From Cryomorphaceae bacterium (GTDB taxonomy: Bacteria > Bacteroidota > Bacteroidia > Flavobacteriales > UBA7430), in NCBI GenBank assembly GCA_019649675.1, contig BOWN01000001.1, forward strand, positions 62,001-126,000: a stretch of 64,000 nt of DNA, given 5' to 3'. The translations under genes were made by a program, and so were the position numbers. This document shows, piece after piece, positions 38,249 to 48,150 of this stretch (positions within the stretch are counted from its first letter, which is position 1; each line of letters starts with the position of its first letter). The notes under the pieces were generated by a model. That model worked only from the letters and a program-made list of their open reading frames with translations, did not search any database and had not been told where the DNA came from.

Positions 38249-40181
38249 TCATCGTTGTTTTAACAAGACTTCCATTTTAGACTGCAAAGATTCCCATTCA
38301 TACATCTGTTCATCTAATTCACCTTTTATCTTCTCGTATTTAGCAAAAAAATCTGAATCAGACATAAAAGTATCAGCCTTAATCGGATTCTGGAGGTCTT
38401 GATCATATTGTTCAATAAAGCCTTCTAACTCTTCAATTCTTCGCTCTATTTTAGAAATTTGATTGCTCATTTTTTTGATTTCCTTCTCAAGACGTTTTTT
38501 ATCTGACCTATCCATAGGTGTTTTAAGCTCTTTTTCATGAGATCTTGAGCGAATTTCCACATCACGCATGGATTCTGTCTTTCTAAATCTTAAATAATCA
38601 TTAATATCACCTAAATGCGTTTTAATCTGTCCATCTCTAAATTCAACAACCTTATTGGTTAAACCTATTAAGAAATCTCTGTCATGAGATACGATAATAA
38701 CTGTTCCTTTATACAACTTCAATGCATTTTTCAATACTTCTTTTGACACCATATCCAAATGATTAGTTGGCTCATCAAGAATTAAAAAATTCGAAGATTG
38801 CAATAACATTTTACAAAGTGCCAATCTTGATCGCTCACCTCCAGATAATACTGCTACCTTTTTTTCCACATCATCGCCACTAAATAAAAAAGAACCCAAC
38901 ATATCTCTAGATCTTAGTCTCAATTCGTCATCAGCAACATCTTCAATGACATCAATAACTCTTTTTTTGAGGATCTAATAACTCAGCTTGATCTTGAGCA
39001 AAATAACTCATATCAACATTATGACCAAGTTTAATTAATCCCTGATAAGATACGGTTTCAGTTAAGCATTTCAACAAAGTTGTTTTTCCCTGACCATTCT
39101 GACCCACGAAAGCTAAGCGATCGCCACGATCAATTTGAAAATCAAAATTTTGAATTACTTTTTTGTCACCATAAGATTTTGATAACTGTTCAATCTCTAC
39201 AATTATTTTTCCGGGTTTTTTTGACTCTGGGAAAGAAAAGTGTATCTTTTTAGCTAATACAGCATCCACTTCTACACGTTCCATTTTATCGAGTTTCTTA
39301 ATTAAGCTTTGTGCAAATGCTGCTTTACTTGCTTTATATCGAAATTTATCAATAAGATCTACTGTTTGTTTAATTTCTTTATCTTGATTTTTTTTAATAG
39401 CGATTTGTTGCTCTACCCTTTCCTTTCGTAAGTCCAGGTATTTGGTATAAGAAGCCTTATAATCATAGACTTTACTATTTGCAATTTCTATGGTTCTATT
39501 GGTCACCTGATCAAGGAATATCCGATCGTGCGAAACCAAAATAACTGCACCAGAATAACTTTTTAAGAAATTCTCTAACCAAACAATCGACTCAATATCA
39601 AGATGGTTAGTAGGCTCATCAAGAAGTAAAATATCTGGATTACTCAATAGCACTTTAGCCAATTCTATTCGCATGCGCCATCCACCACTAAACGTATCTG
39701 TGAGTTTATTTAAATCATCGGATTTAAATCCCAACCCATAAAGAACTTTCTCGATATGAGAATGAAAGGTATAACCACCAATTAAATTCAATTCATGCTC
39801 ATATTCGCTAGATATATTTATCAGTTCAAGGTAAGATTCCGATTCATAATCTGTTCTTTTCACAAGTTCTGATTGAAGGGAATAAAGTTCAGATTGAAGA
39901 TGCTTAATACGTTCAAATGCTTTTTCAGTTTCCTCAATAACTGTATTGCCTTTAACAAAATCTATATCTTGAGACAAATAGCCTACTTTCATCTCTTTTT
40001 GTAGATTCACAGAACCTGAATCAAAACCACTATTTGAATGAATAATTTTTAATAGAGTAGACTTCCCTGCCCCATTCTTTCCAACAAGCCCAATTCGATC
40101 TCCTTTATTTACCATAAAGTTCATGTCGGAAAATAAAACTCTACCACCAAACTGAACACTAATATCTTGAATTGCTAGCAT
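38249..40181 (-). CDS. ABC-F family ATP-binding protein (Uup/YdiF-like), one frameshift
   Basis: A cytoplasmic ABC-F protein with two ATPase domains and no membrane part; such proteins act on the ribosome. Domain 1 has GKNGAGKSTLLK, SGGWRMRIELAKVLL and LLLDEPTNHLD. Domain 2 has GQNGQGKTTLLK, LSGGERSRLALCKML and LILDEPTNHLD. A C-terminal coiled coil (RLEKEIKKMSNQISKIERRI) follows. The frame breaks near 38960, after LLDPQK, and continues RVIDVIEDVADDELR. The total is ~644 residues. It overlaps the stop of the FAD oxidoreductase gene by 7 bases (same strand). Confidence 0.93.
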
Positions 40182-41236
40182 GGTATCTCATTTTTATATC
40201 GTTTTATATCAACTTCAGGATCTAAAGGAACACCTTTCTCCATAAATTCAATGAGTTGTAATGCTAAGTATGGACTCATTAACAATCCTCTTGTACCCAA
40301 ACCATTAAACACAAATATATTTTCATGATTGGGATTTGAACCTAGTAAAGCTCTTCTGTCTTTTACAGTGGGTCTGAGTCCAGCATACTGATTGATTACA
40401 ACTGGATTAATATTAACAAGTTCTTTGAGTTTATCTAATAACTCTTGTCTTGCTTTCACCGAACATAATTCATTTTTATCATTCCAATTAAAAGTAGCAC
40501 CCACCTTATAAACATCATTACCTAAAGGAAGTAATGTTATATTACTTTTAATCAATTCTTCTACATTCAATCCATCTAACTTAACAGTAATCAATTCGCC
40601 CTTAGTTCTCATTAAAGGTAAGTAGTTAAAAAAGGGATTATTGGTTAATCTATGTCCTTCACAAAAAATAATTTTTTGAGCAGAAATAGATTTATAAATC
40701 AACGATCTTTGTTTTATTGTCATAGAATTATAATCAAATTCTTCATCTAAAAAACAACCTTCACTTATAAGCCTTTTCTTAAATATTGAAATCAATTTTA
40801 AAAAATCAACCCAACCTGATTTTTTTACTTCACCAAAACCAAAATCTGCATTTAGATCTTCATGAGGGTTAGAAATAAAAGAAGGATTCATGAACGGCAT
40901 AAGCCGATCATGATCAGATTTTTCAAGCCATAAATTTTGTTCCTGAATAGACGTAAACTTTCTCCATAATTTTAGGGGTACATGAATGGAAGTATTAAAT
41001 GATGTTTCAAAGGCATCTAAGAAATCATACAATGGTGTTAATTGATCTTCAACCTTCCAACAGGGCGTAAATCTTTTAAGTACCATCGGGTTATAAGTAC
41101 CAGGAGCAATTTTAGATGATGTATCATCTCTATGCTTATCGATTACGAATACTCGTTTACCTTTTAATCGAAGCTGGAAAGCCAAAACAGTTCCGGCAAT
41201 ACCTTGCCCTACAATTATATAATCAAATACTTTCAT
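40175..41236 (-). CDS. FAD-dependent oxidoreductase (DAO family, MnmC-C-like)
   Basis: A D-amino-acid-oxidase fold protein of 353 residues. The FAD-binding motif is IIVGQGIAGTVLAFQL (residues ~6-21), ending with VIDKHRDDTSSKIAPGTYNP. The C-terminal FAD-contact motif is NIFVFNGLGTRGLLMSPYLA, and NQYAGLRPTVKDRRALLG precedes it. The last two resemble the oxidase half of MnmC and glycine/D-amino-acid oxidases. The substrate is unknown. Start 41236 is chosen because it begins right at the FAD motif and follows the gldN terminator. The frame is intact. Confidence 0.85.
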   Translation of the reverse strand: MKVFDYIIVGQGIAGTVLAFQLRLKGKRVFVIDKHRDDTSSKIAPGTYNPMVLKRFTPCWKVEDQLTPLYDFLDAFETSFNTSIHVPLKLWRKFTSIQEQNLWLEKSDHDRLMPFMNPSFISNPHEDLNADFGFGEVKKSGWVDFLKLISIFKKRLISEGCFLDEEFDYNSMTIKQRSLIYKSISAQKIIFCEGHRLTNNPFFNYLPLMRTKGELITVKLDGLNVEELIKSNITLLPLGNDVYKVGATFNWNDKNELCSVKARQELLDKLKELVNINPVVINQYAGLRPTVKDRRALLGSNPNHENIFVFNGLGTRGLLMSPYLALQLIEFMEKGVPLDPEVDIKRYKNEIPC

Positions 41237-41238
41237 AA

Positions 41239-41266
41239 GAAAAAAGCCCCCAATGGGAGCTTTATT
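41239..41266 (-). terminator. Intrinsic terminator after gldN
   Basis: The minus strand reads AAAGCTCCCATTGGGGGCTT followed by TTTTCTTATG. The GC-rich stem has one mismatch and an ATT loop. It ends the gldK-N operon 20 bases after the gldN stop. Its T-run reaches almost to the start codon of the next gene. Confidence 0.75.
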
Positions 41267-41285
41267 TAAATATTTGGGAAAAATT

Positions 41286-42157
41286 TTAATACTCCCAAAG
41301 ATCACTTTCAAAACTACGGATATCCTGTTTTATTTGATCTGCCTCTAACAACTGATGAATACCAGCTGCTTTGTAATCAACAATTGCTCGATCATACATG
41401 TTAGTTTCCCTTTTTTGATAACACCTGCAAATAATCTTTTGAAAGTATTCGTCGAATGTAATAGTTTGAGATGTATTGTGGGGATTAAAGGTATAATTAT
41501 TAGCTAAAAGTTGTCTTGCCTCAGGATACCACACCCAAAAAATTTGCTTAGCTTCTAATAAATCTGTTTCGGCATTTCTTGTTTCAAAACAGGACATATA
41601 TAATTAATTCGTACATCCATAACACCTCGCTTTTTGTCAAAAATCTATCTTCAACAATCAGAAATTCTTTTAAATCTTTATAAGAAGAGTTTCAATATAT
41701 GTAGTATCAATCATTTCATATGTTTCAGGATCTCTATATTTCCTTTGACCTCTTCAGATAATGCAGCTGCGACTTCTTCCTTAGTCATTTTACATCAATT
41801 TACCTGGCTTGTAGACAGTAATATCTCCCAAATCCCTTTCAGCTGCCTCAAGCAATCTGTATAAATTTTTATATGTATTTCCTGAACCATATCTTACTCC
41901 AGCACTATCTTCAGGAAAAACAATACTTGATTTGCTTTAATTTTAGGTTAAGAGACTGTGTATATGTCTTGTACCAAAAGAATATCATCAGGACGAACAT
42001 ATGAGTAATCAAGAACTCTATTAGGAAATTTGGGGTAATGAAGCATATGCTGATCATCATGAGAATTTGAACTCATAATCTGATTATATTTGTTCGATTG
42101 TGCAATAATGCAAGTTTGAGTAAATATAATTAAACCAAAAAGTAAACGATATTTCAT
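41286..42157 (-). CDS. gldN: Gliding motility/T9SS protein GldN (frameshifts)
   Basis: GldN (PorN) is a periplasmic partner of the GldK outer-membrane ring of the type IX secretion system. The N-terminus (42157) is a signal peptide, MKYRLLFGLIIFTQTCIIAQ. The middle, one frame away, reads RYGSGNTYKNLYRLLEAAER and MTKEEVAAALSEEV. Then come FFDKKRGVMDVRI and the conserved end FWVWYPEARQLLANNYTFNP, MYDRAIVDYKAAGIHQLLEA and FESDLWEY. Frame breaks lie near 41945, 41785, 41735, 41690 and 41595. The total is ~290 residues. It is the last gene of the porP-gldKLMN run. Confidence 0.9.
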
Positions 42158-42164
42158 AATAATT

Positions 42165-43746
42165 TTATTTAATAGTTAATACAATGGAACTACAACTCAC
42201 TGTATTTTGATATTCTTTTGATGTTCCTTTAGCAATGATATTTGTAAATGCAATATCTTGTCCGGATCTAAGGTTTGAGATTAAGTCTCTTACGTCGCTA
42301 GTTATTTCATCTGAGTTAACTTTTATAACCGTTGTATATTCCCCTTCTTGACGAACTTCATAAGAAACTACTTTATACTTTAGATCAAATGGAAAATTAG
42401 GGAGAAATGCAGCAACAAAATTAGCTCTTTTGAGTCTTCCTTTTGGGATTTTCCCTGACTTTGTCCATCAATATCAGCAATTGGCGGTGGTACTGATTTA
42501 ATACGAAACTCAATTGGTTTTCCAATAGCTTGACCATTAGCTTTGACTATAACTTGGGCAACACCTTTTGCACGTTTGGCAACTGTTGCAAGATACTGTC
42601 CAGGTTTTACCTTTTTAATGATACTTTTGAGCCAACAACCTCGAGATCTTCAGGAGAAAAACCAGGAACCGAAACATCAATAGGATTAGGAACACCTCTA
42701 TAAAAAACGTTCATTTTAGTAGGTGATACTACAGCCATAGCCTTAGCAACTTGATATTCAAATATTTTCTCATAAGGCACATTACCTTTATCAGTTGCTA
42801 AAATGATTTTAGCAGCACGCTTTTGAGTTCCTATACCAGAGGCAGGAACATTATAAAACCCTTTACCATTATATATTTGATTCTCTGGAATAGTATCTGC
42901 AAAGTTATAATCAGGAATAGTATCGTTTATAAAACGATCTGTAACTAAAATCATGGGCTTTGAAGTACTATCAAAGGCAGCGATCGAAATTGCTGCTCTA
43001 AAACTATCTCCCTCCATAACATAATTTTTTGATGAAACAACTTGTGCAACAGCTGTAGTCATTTTTATGTCGTCAGCAGATACACTTGCAAATAGATTTT
43101 CAACAATTTTCGACTCTATTGTAGAGGCATCAACTTGGTATTGAGATAAAAAAGTAAGTACTGCTATTAGTGGAACATTATTAAAAGTTCCGTATTCCCA
43201 ATCAACCTTCTTACCATCTTTCAAAAAATCATCAGTTTTGAAGCTAGACTTTATTATATTTTTAAGTTCATCATTGTTTGAAACAATATCCAGACTTAAA
43301 AGATAATTCTTGTAATTATTAATTTTTTCTCGAAACTCTTTTCCCTTAAAATTAGGTTTAACAAGCATAAGATTAGAAACTACAGATTTATTATCTGCAC
43401 CAGCTAATTCTATACCATCATCTTTATATCCACCTGTTATTTCTATCAATGTATCATTAAGCGATTGAACATATTGTCTAAAGTCATAGGCAGATTCTTT
43501 TACTGATTTAGCAACTTCAAACTGAGGTCCAACTTTAGTAGGAGCATTGTCAGCAGCATCACTAAATTTAGAATACAACACGTTAGACTGATCATTAATA
43601 TTTGACAAGTTAGACTTTAAAGAATTATTGACCTTAGCAAAAGCCTTCAACATATCCTTTGAAATATTAAGTGCCAGTAGAGCTGTTAACACGAGATACA
43701 TCATGTTAATCATTTTCTGCCTAGGTGAAATTTTTCCTCCAGCCAT
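42165..43746 (-). CDS. gldM: Gliding motility/T9SS motor protein GldM (frameshifts)
   Basis: GldM (PorM) spans the periplasm and, with GldL, forms the proton-driven T9SS motor. The N-terminus MAGGKISPRQKMINMMYLVL is diagnostic, and its single membrane helix is MINMMYLVLTALLALNIS. Periplasmic domains D1-D4 follow, including VSPTKMNVFYRGVPNPIDVS. The frame breaks near 42618 and 42445, then runs through KRANFVAAFLPNFPFDLKY to ..SSIVLTIK at 42165. The total is ~527 residues, normal for the family. The start codon is 32 bases after the gldL stop. Confidence 0.96.
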
Positions 43747-43778
43747 TTTATTATCTTTTAGTGATGATTACTTGTAAA

Positions 43779-44409
43779 TTATTTATTACTGTTCATAGCA
43801 TTTAGCATATTTCCATAAACGCTATTCAACTCACTTAAATTAGTTTTGAGCATTTCCAGCTCGATTCTCATCTGCTCTGCATTATCAAGAGATGATGTCA
43901 TATTAGCTGCCATTCTTTTAGTCGCGTCAGCTTGCTCAGCAGATGATCTAATTTGATCTTCATAAAGGTATTGATATTCTGGAGTTTTCTGCAGCCGCAG
44001 ATACTTGTTCACTATATTGTTTAGTACTATCAGCTATGTCAACAACAGAACCTATTCCGTTAGCAGCTTGATTTACTTTTCTTAGACCATCACCTAAACT
44101 TTGAATTAAATCTCATCAACCTTAGCTTTTTCGAGCATATTATCTAATTCTCTCACAGGACTCTTTTGTCATCATCATCCATACTAGCTAACTCAGGATA
44201 TACAAGAGACCAATCGTATCTGCATGTGGTTTTCGAAAGCAGAGATAAAGAATATAACAGCTTCAGTTGTTAAACCAACAGTTAACATGATATCTGCCCA
44301 GGCCAATGAAGTATTTTAAACATTGCACCTAGTATTACAACTGATGCACCTATACCTATAATTTGGCCATAAAATTTTGACCTGCTTTAGTTTGAAAAAA
44401 TTTAAACAT
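43779..44409 (-). CDS. gldL: Gliding motility/T9SS motor protein GldL (frameshifts)
   Basis: GldL (PorL) is the inner-membrane proton-channel subunit of the T9SS motor. From ATG 44409: MFKFFQTKAGQNFMAK, helix 1 IGIGASVVILGAMFKILHWP, and helix 2 LTVGLTTEAVIFFISAFE with the conserved membrane Glu. The cytoplasmic part (VRELDNMLEKAKV, LIQSLGDGLRKVNQAANGIG) ends NSVYGNMLNAMNSNK. At least five indels break the frame between 44000 and 44360. The total is ~211 residues. Confidence 0.93.
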
Positions 44410-44436
44410 ATCTATCTTCCTTTTATGATTTTAAAA

Positions 44437-45806
44437 TTAGTACCCGAAATCTACTGTTTCAACACCTGAGTAAGTCTTTACACAACGAAAACCAATATAA
44501 CACTTTGAAGTATCTTGATATTCATAATCTTTGGCTGCAACCTGCAAAAATGCACCAACATCTTTCCATGAGCCGCCTTTAATAACTTTTCTTTTCAACA
44601 TTGGATGAGAATCTCATCAGCATCATATGTGTAAAAAGGATTGATATCTGAAACAAACATACTGGCTGTAGGCTCAAAAGGTGTTGAGGTCCATTCTGAG
44701 ACATTTCCTGACATATTATAAAGACCATAATCATTCGCCCAATACGAAACTGCTGGAGCTGTAAATGCGAATCCATCTGCAATGTAATTACCTCGAACTG
44801 GTTTAAAGTTAGCTAAAAAACAACCCTTACTATTGCGAGAGTATGGACCACCCCATGGATAAATTGAATTCTCTTTATTACCTCTGGCAGCATATTCCCA
44901 CTCAGTTTCTGTAGGAAGGCGGTATTCTGTTTCAAATTTACGCTGATAAGGAGTTAGAAGTTTTAACCGGAAATCTGTTCTCCAGTTACAAAATGCTGTT
45001 GCCTGTTCCCAATTTACACCTACAACTGGGTATTCCCCATATGCAGGATGCCAAAAATAGGTGTCAAACATGGGTTCATTGAATGTGTAAGAGAAATCAT
45101 GTAACCAAGCTAGTGTATCAGGATAAACATAAACCTCAGCTTCTCTAACTAATGCTTCTCTGGAAAAACCTTCACGATAAGTTCGTGAATCTCGGTCGAA
45201 TCGGTTAGCTTTTTGTCCTGCTTGAGATTTATCTACCCAAGTATAATTATATTTCCAGATACGAGTATCAAAATCTCTAGTTCCATATAACGCTTCTTCA
45301 GCATCATAGAAAACACCATTATCGTAGAGAACACTTAGTATTTCATTATTTCCCCAATCAATATCATTATTGTATTGAAGTCGTTCATCGTCAGGAAGTA
45401 TCCATGGAGGAGTTTCAGATGGAGATTCTTCTTCAGGTTCTTCATAACCATCTGAATCTGATAAATATTCATAACCTTCAACACCATCTTCAGCCAAGAT
45501 AGTTCTTATGATAGAATCTCTAACCCAATGAACAAATTGACGGTACTCATTATTTGTAATTTCAGTTTGATCCATGTAAAATGAATGCATCGTAACTCGT
45601 TTCTTTGGCGTAGTATGAGCATATGGGACATCACCGTCATTAGCGCCCATAGTATGAGTACCCCTAGGAATATGAACCATACCATAAGGTTCGGTAGGAT
45701 AAAATTCACTTAAATCGTTAACTCCGACTAATTCACCTGATGGGGGAGTTCCGCAGCTACTAAAAAGTACTCCGACAAGGGTACCAAATAAAAGTATCTT
45801 TTTCAT
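44437..45806 (-). CDS. gldK: Gliding motility/T9SS lipoprotein GldK (frameshift)
   Basis: GldK (PorK) is an outer-membrane lipoprotein that forms the periplasmic ring of the T9SS with GldN. Start 45806 gives MKKILLFGTLVGVLFSSC (lipobox FSSC). The FGE-sulfatase-like domain shows GMVHIPRGTHTMGANDGDVP, SFYMDQTEITNNEYRQFV, RLPTETEWEYAARG and YNMSGNVSEWTSTPF. The frame breaks near 44608 and continues SHPMLKRKVIKGGSWKDVGA to CYIGFRCVKTY. The total is ~456 residues. Confidence 0.96.
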
Positions 45807-45844
45807 TTTATTTTGCTTCAATTTACTAATAAAAGTCATTAACT

Positions 45845-46784
45845 TTAGTTATAACGAATATTTCTGTAATGCGTAGGCATCTTGCCTGGTGGACGCATTC
45901 TGAAAGAATATCGCAACAATATTTCATGTGAACCACTCGATTCAGACTTTAGATCTGAAGTGGTTATGTCATAAGCATAGCCAAATTTAAGGTTTTCATT
46001 TATGTTGTAACCTGCAATCAGGACTACTGCATCATCCAATCTATAAGTCACACCTCCCCATAAATGATCAGCATACATAACATTAATATTAAAATCAATT
46101 TGAGTAGAAACCTCATCCGTTTTAACAAACATTGAAGGACGCATTAGTAACTCGCTTGACACTTCATGCATCCAACCCATTGTAAAATAGTGATGCTTCC
46201 TGAACTCAAAATCAGTATCATCATTATTTCCATAAACTGCCGTACGCCTGATTAAGGTGAGTAACTGAATAACCTATGTAAAGCTCCTTCATCCTGTAAT
46301 AAAGACCAAGACCTAAATCAGGAACTATATCGTTTTCCCCTATTGCGGGAATAGACGGATCATCAGCACCAGAATTATTACCTGGAGTCAACCATTCACC
46401 TTCAAAACCAACATCCATAAAACCAAGGCTCAAACCTACACCTAACTCAGACTTTTTTGAAAGCTTTGTTTGGTAAGCATAAGATAGGTTTACACCTCTA
46501 GTATACTCATTTCCAATTTTATCATTCAACAAACTCACCCCAGCACCTCCGTGCAAAAAATACACAGGGGCCTCTACACTCACATGCTGAGTGACGGGTG
46601 CACCAGAACCAAATCCAACCCATTGGCTTCTGTGTATTGCCAAAGCATTAAACTGGTCATAGCTACCCGAAAAAGCCGGGTTAACAGAATATATGTTAAA
46701 CATATTTAACGAGAACTGAGGATCTTGTTGTGCTTTTAAAAATGTACTCAGCATCACGAAAAATAGTATCAAAACCTTTTTCAT
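45845..46784 (-). CDS. PorP/SprF family T9SS outer-membrane protein (frameshift)
   Basis: The signal peptide MKKVLILFFVMLSTFLKAQQ precedes DPQFSLNMFNIYSVNPAFSG, the hallmark N-terminus of the PorP/SprF family. These outer-membrane beta-barrel proteins attach to the T9SS translocon or to secreted partners. Later strands include GAGVSLLNDKIGNEYTRG and LKFGYAYDITTSDL. The end is LRYSFRMRPPGKMPTHYRNI. The frame breaks near 46225. The total is ~313 residues. It is first in the run porP-gldK-gldL-gldM-gldN, so a role with this motor is likely. Confidence 0.92.
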
Positions 46785-46918
46785 AAAATGCATTATCCGT
46801 TAGTTGCATCTATTTTAAGAGGGCTAAAGATAAAAAAAAAAACAAAAAATAGATGATTTATTAACAAACCTTTGTGAACTTTGAACAATGAGCTAATTAT
46901 TAACCAAATTAATTCATA

Positions 46919-48052
46919 TTATTTAAATCTAATATACTTTAATATTCTTCCGGAAAGCTTTCCATCAACAGCTTTTAAATAATCTAAATAGGAGCATGGC
47001 AGTAAATTTTCAGCAGAACCTATTTGATTAGAAAAATCTACCCACCATTTATCGCTGACCAAACTTTTATAAAAAACTAGCTCATTCAACTCAGAATTAA
47101 CATGAAACACCTTCAAATCACTAAACTTCTCAGTCAATAAATCACCTTGTCTTAAATGCAAACCCTCAAGAAAATACCAAATGGCCTGAGCATAAACTTT
47201 TGCACTCTGACTATTTTTATCAAGTCGAGGATTCAACTCTGAAAAAAGAACTGACTTAACTCTATTACTTAATCCCGCATAACGCAACATCACACACAAA
47301 CCCTCAGCAGTCATTCCATTAGGAGAAGAATAAGTATTTGCAGGGGCTTCAGAGGCTTTAATTACTGAAATATCAATACTTAAATGATCTAAACTTCTAA
47401 TGAAAGGTTCCATCTCATTTAAATCAGAATTGACCTCACCCAACCTAATCAGATTAAAATCCATTTGATTTAATAAATGTACTTCCTTAGGATTACATAA
47501 ATAAGTTTGATAGCCAAAAAGATTATAATTTGACAACATTGATTCTTCAGATGATATCAAATGAGATAAAAATGATCTAGAATGATAAGTATCGCCATCC
47601 TGAAAATCTAAATAAGCATCAGCCGAAGCTAAATTAAGAGGTTTTCCCAAAGCAGAATGGCCTTTAAAAATAGGAATCATTAAATCATGCCCTCCACCTA
47701 AAACCAACAAAACGCCTCTTCTATCAATTAAATAAGTGGAAAGCTGCTGTAATATCGCATGAGTATCTTTTACAGTTTGACCGATTCTTAAATTTCCTAA
47801 ATCTAAAATCTTTAAACCCCACTCTCCTTCGAACAACTCATATAAAGAAGATCTAATTTCATTAGGAGCTAAATCACAACTCTCATTACCTAAAGATAAT
47901 CGACCTTCAGGCACACCAATAATGAATACATCATAACTCGATAAATCATCATTAAAACTATCATCTAAAAAGTCCAAACAACACCCCAAAAGACTTTCAT
48001 CTAATCTTGTAGAATCAAATTGATAAGCATCAAAATATTGCTTCAAATCCAT
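46919..48052 (-). CDS. Ureohydrolase (arginase/formimidoylglutamase)-like protein with altered metal site
   Basis: A 377-residue protein with the arginase fold. The first metal motif GGGHDLMIPIF is intact. The second, normally DAHxD, reads SADAYLDFQDG, with the metal-ligand His replaced by Tyr. The third, normally SxDxDxxDP, reads SIDISVIKASEAP, with the second Asp replaced by Ser and DP lost. Two of six Mn ligands are therefore changed. The C-terminus has PNGMTAEGLCVMLRYAG, a family element. Such proteins sit beside gld genes and topA in Bacteroidota and are usually annotated as formimidoylglutamase. Here catalysis is doubtful. The frame is intact. Confidence 0.82.
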   Translation of the reverse strand: MDLKQYFDAYQFDSTRLDESLLGCCLDFLDDSFNDDLSSYDVFIIGVPEGRLSLGNESCDLAPNEIRSSLYELFEGEWGLKILDLGNLRIGQTVKDTHAILQQLSTYLIDRRGVLLVLGGGHDLMIPIFKGHSALGKPLNLASADAYLDFQDGDTYHSRSFLSHLISSEESMLSNYNLFGYQTYLCNPKEVHLLNQMDFNLIRLGEVNSDLNEMEPFIRSLDHLSIDISVIKASEAPANTYSSPNGMTAEGLCVMLRYAGLSNRVKSVLFSELNPRLDKNSQSAKVYAQAIWYFLEGLHLRQGDLLTEKFSDLKVFHVNSELNELVFYKSLVSDKWWVDFSNQIGSAENLLPCSYLDYLKAVDGKLSGRILKYIRFK

Positions 48053-48106
48053 GGTTTAAATTTAAAAAATGATTCATGAATAGCTATATTTATAACAAAG
48101 TATTAC

Positions 48107-48135
48107 AAAAAAAATCCTTGTGCTTAACAAGGATT
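48107..48135 (-). terminator. Intrinsic terminator of topA
   Basis: On the minus strand the 9-bp stem AATCCTTGT / ACAAGGATT with a TAAGC-like loop is followed by six T. It starts 16 bases after the topA stop and separates topA from the ureohydrolase-like gene. Confidence 0.88.
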
Positions 48136-48150
48136 CAAATATTTAATCAT

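Noticed and set aside
41634-41864. Plus-strand frame inside gldN
   Set aside because: GldN motifs are found on the minus strand in several frames through the same bases.
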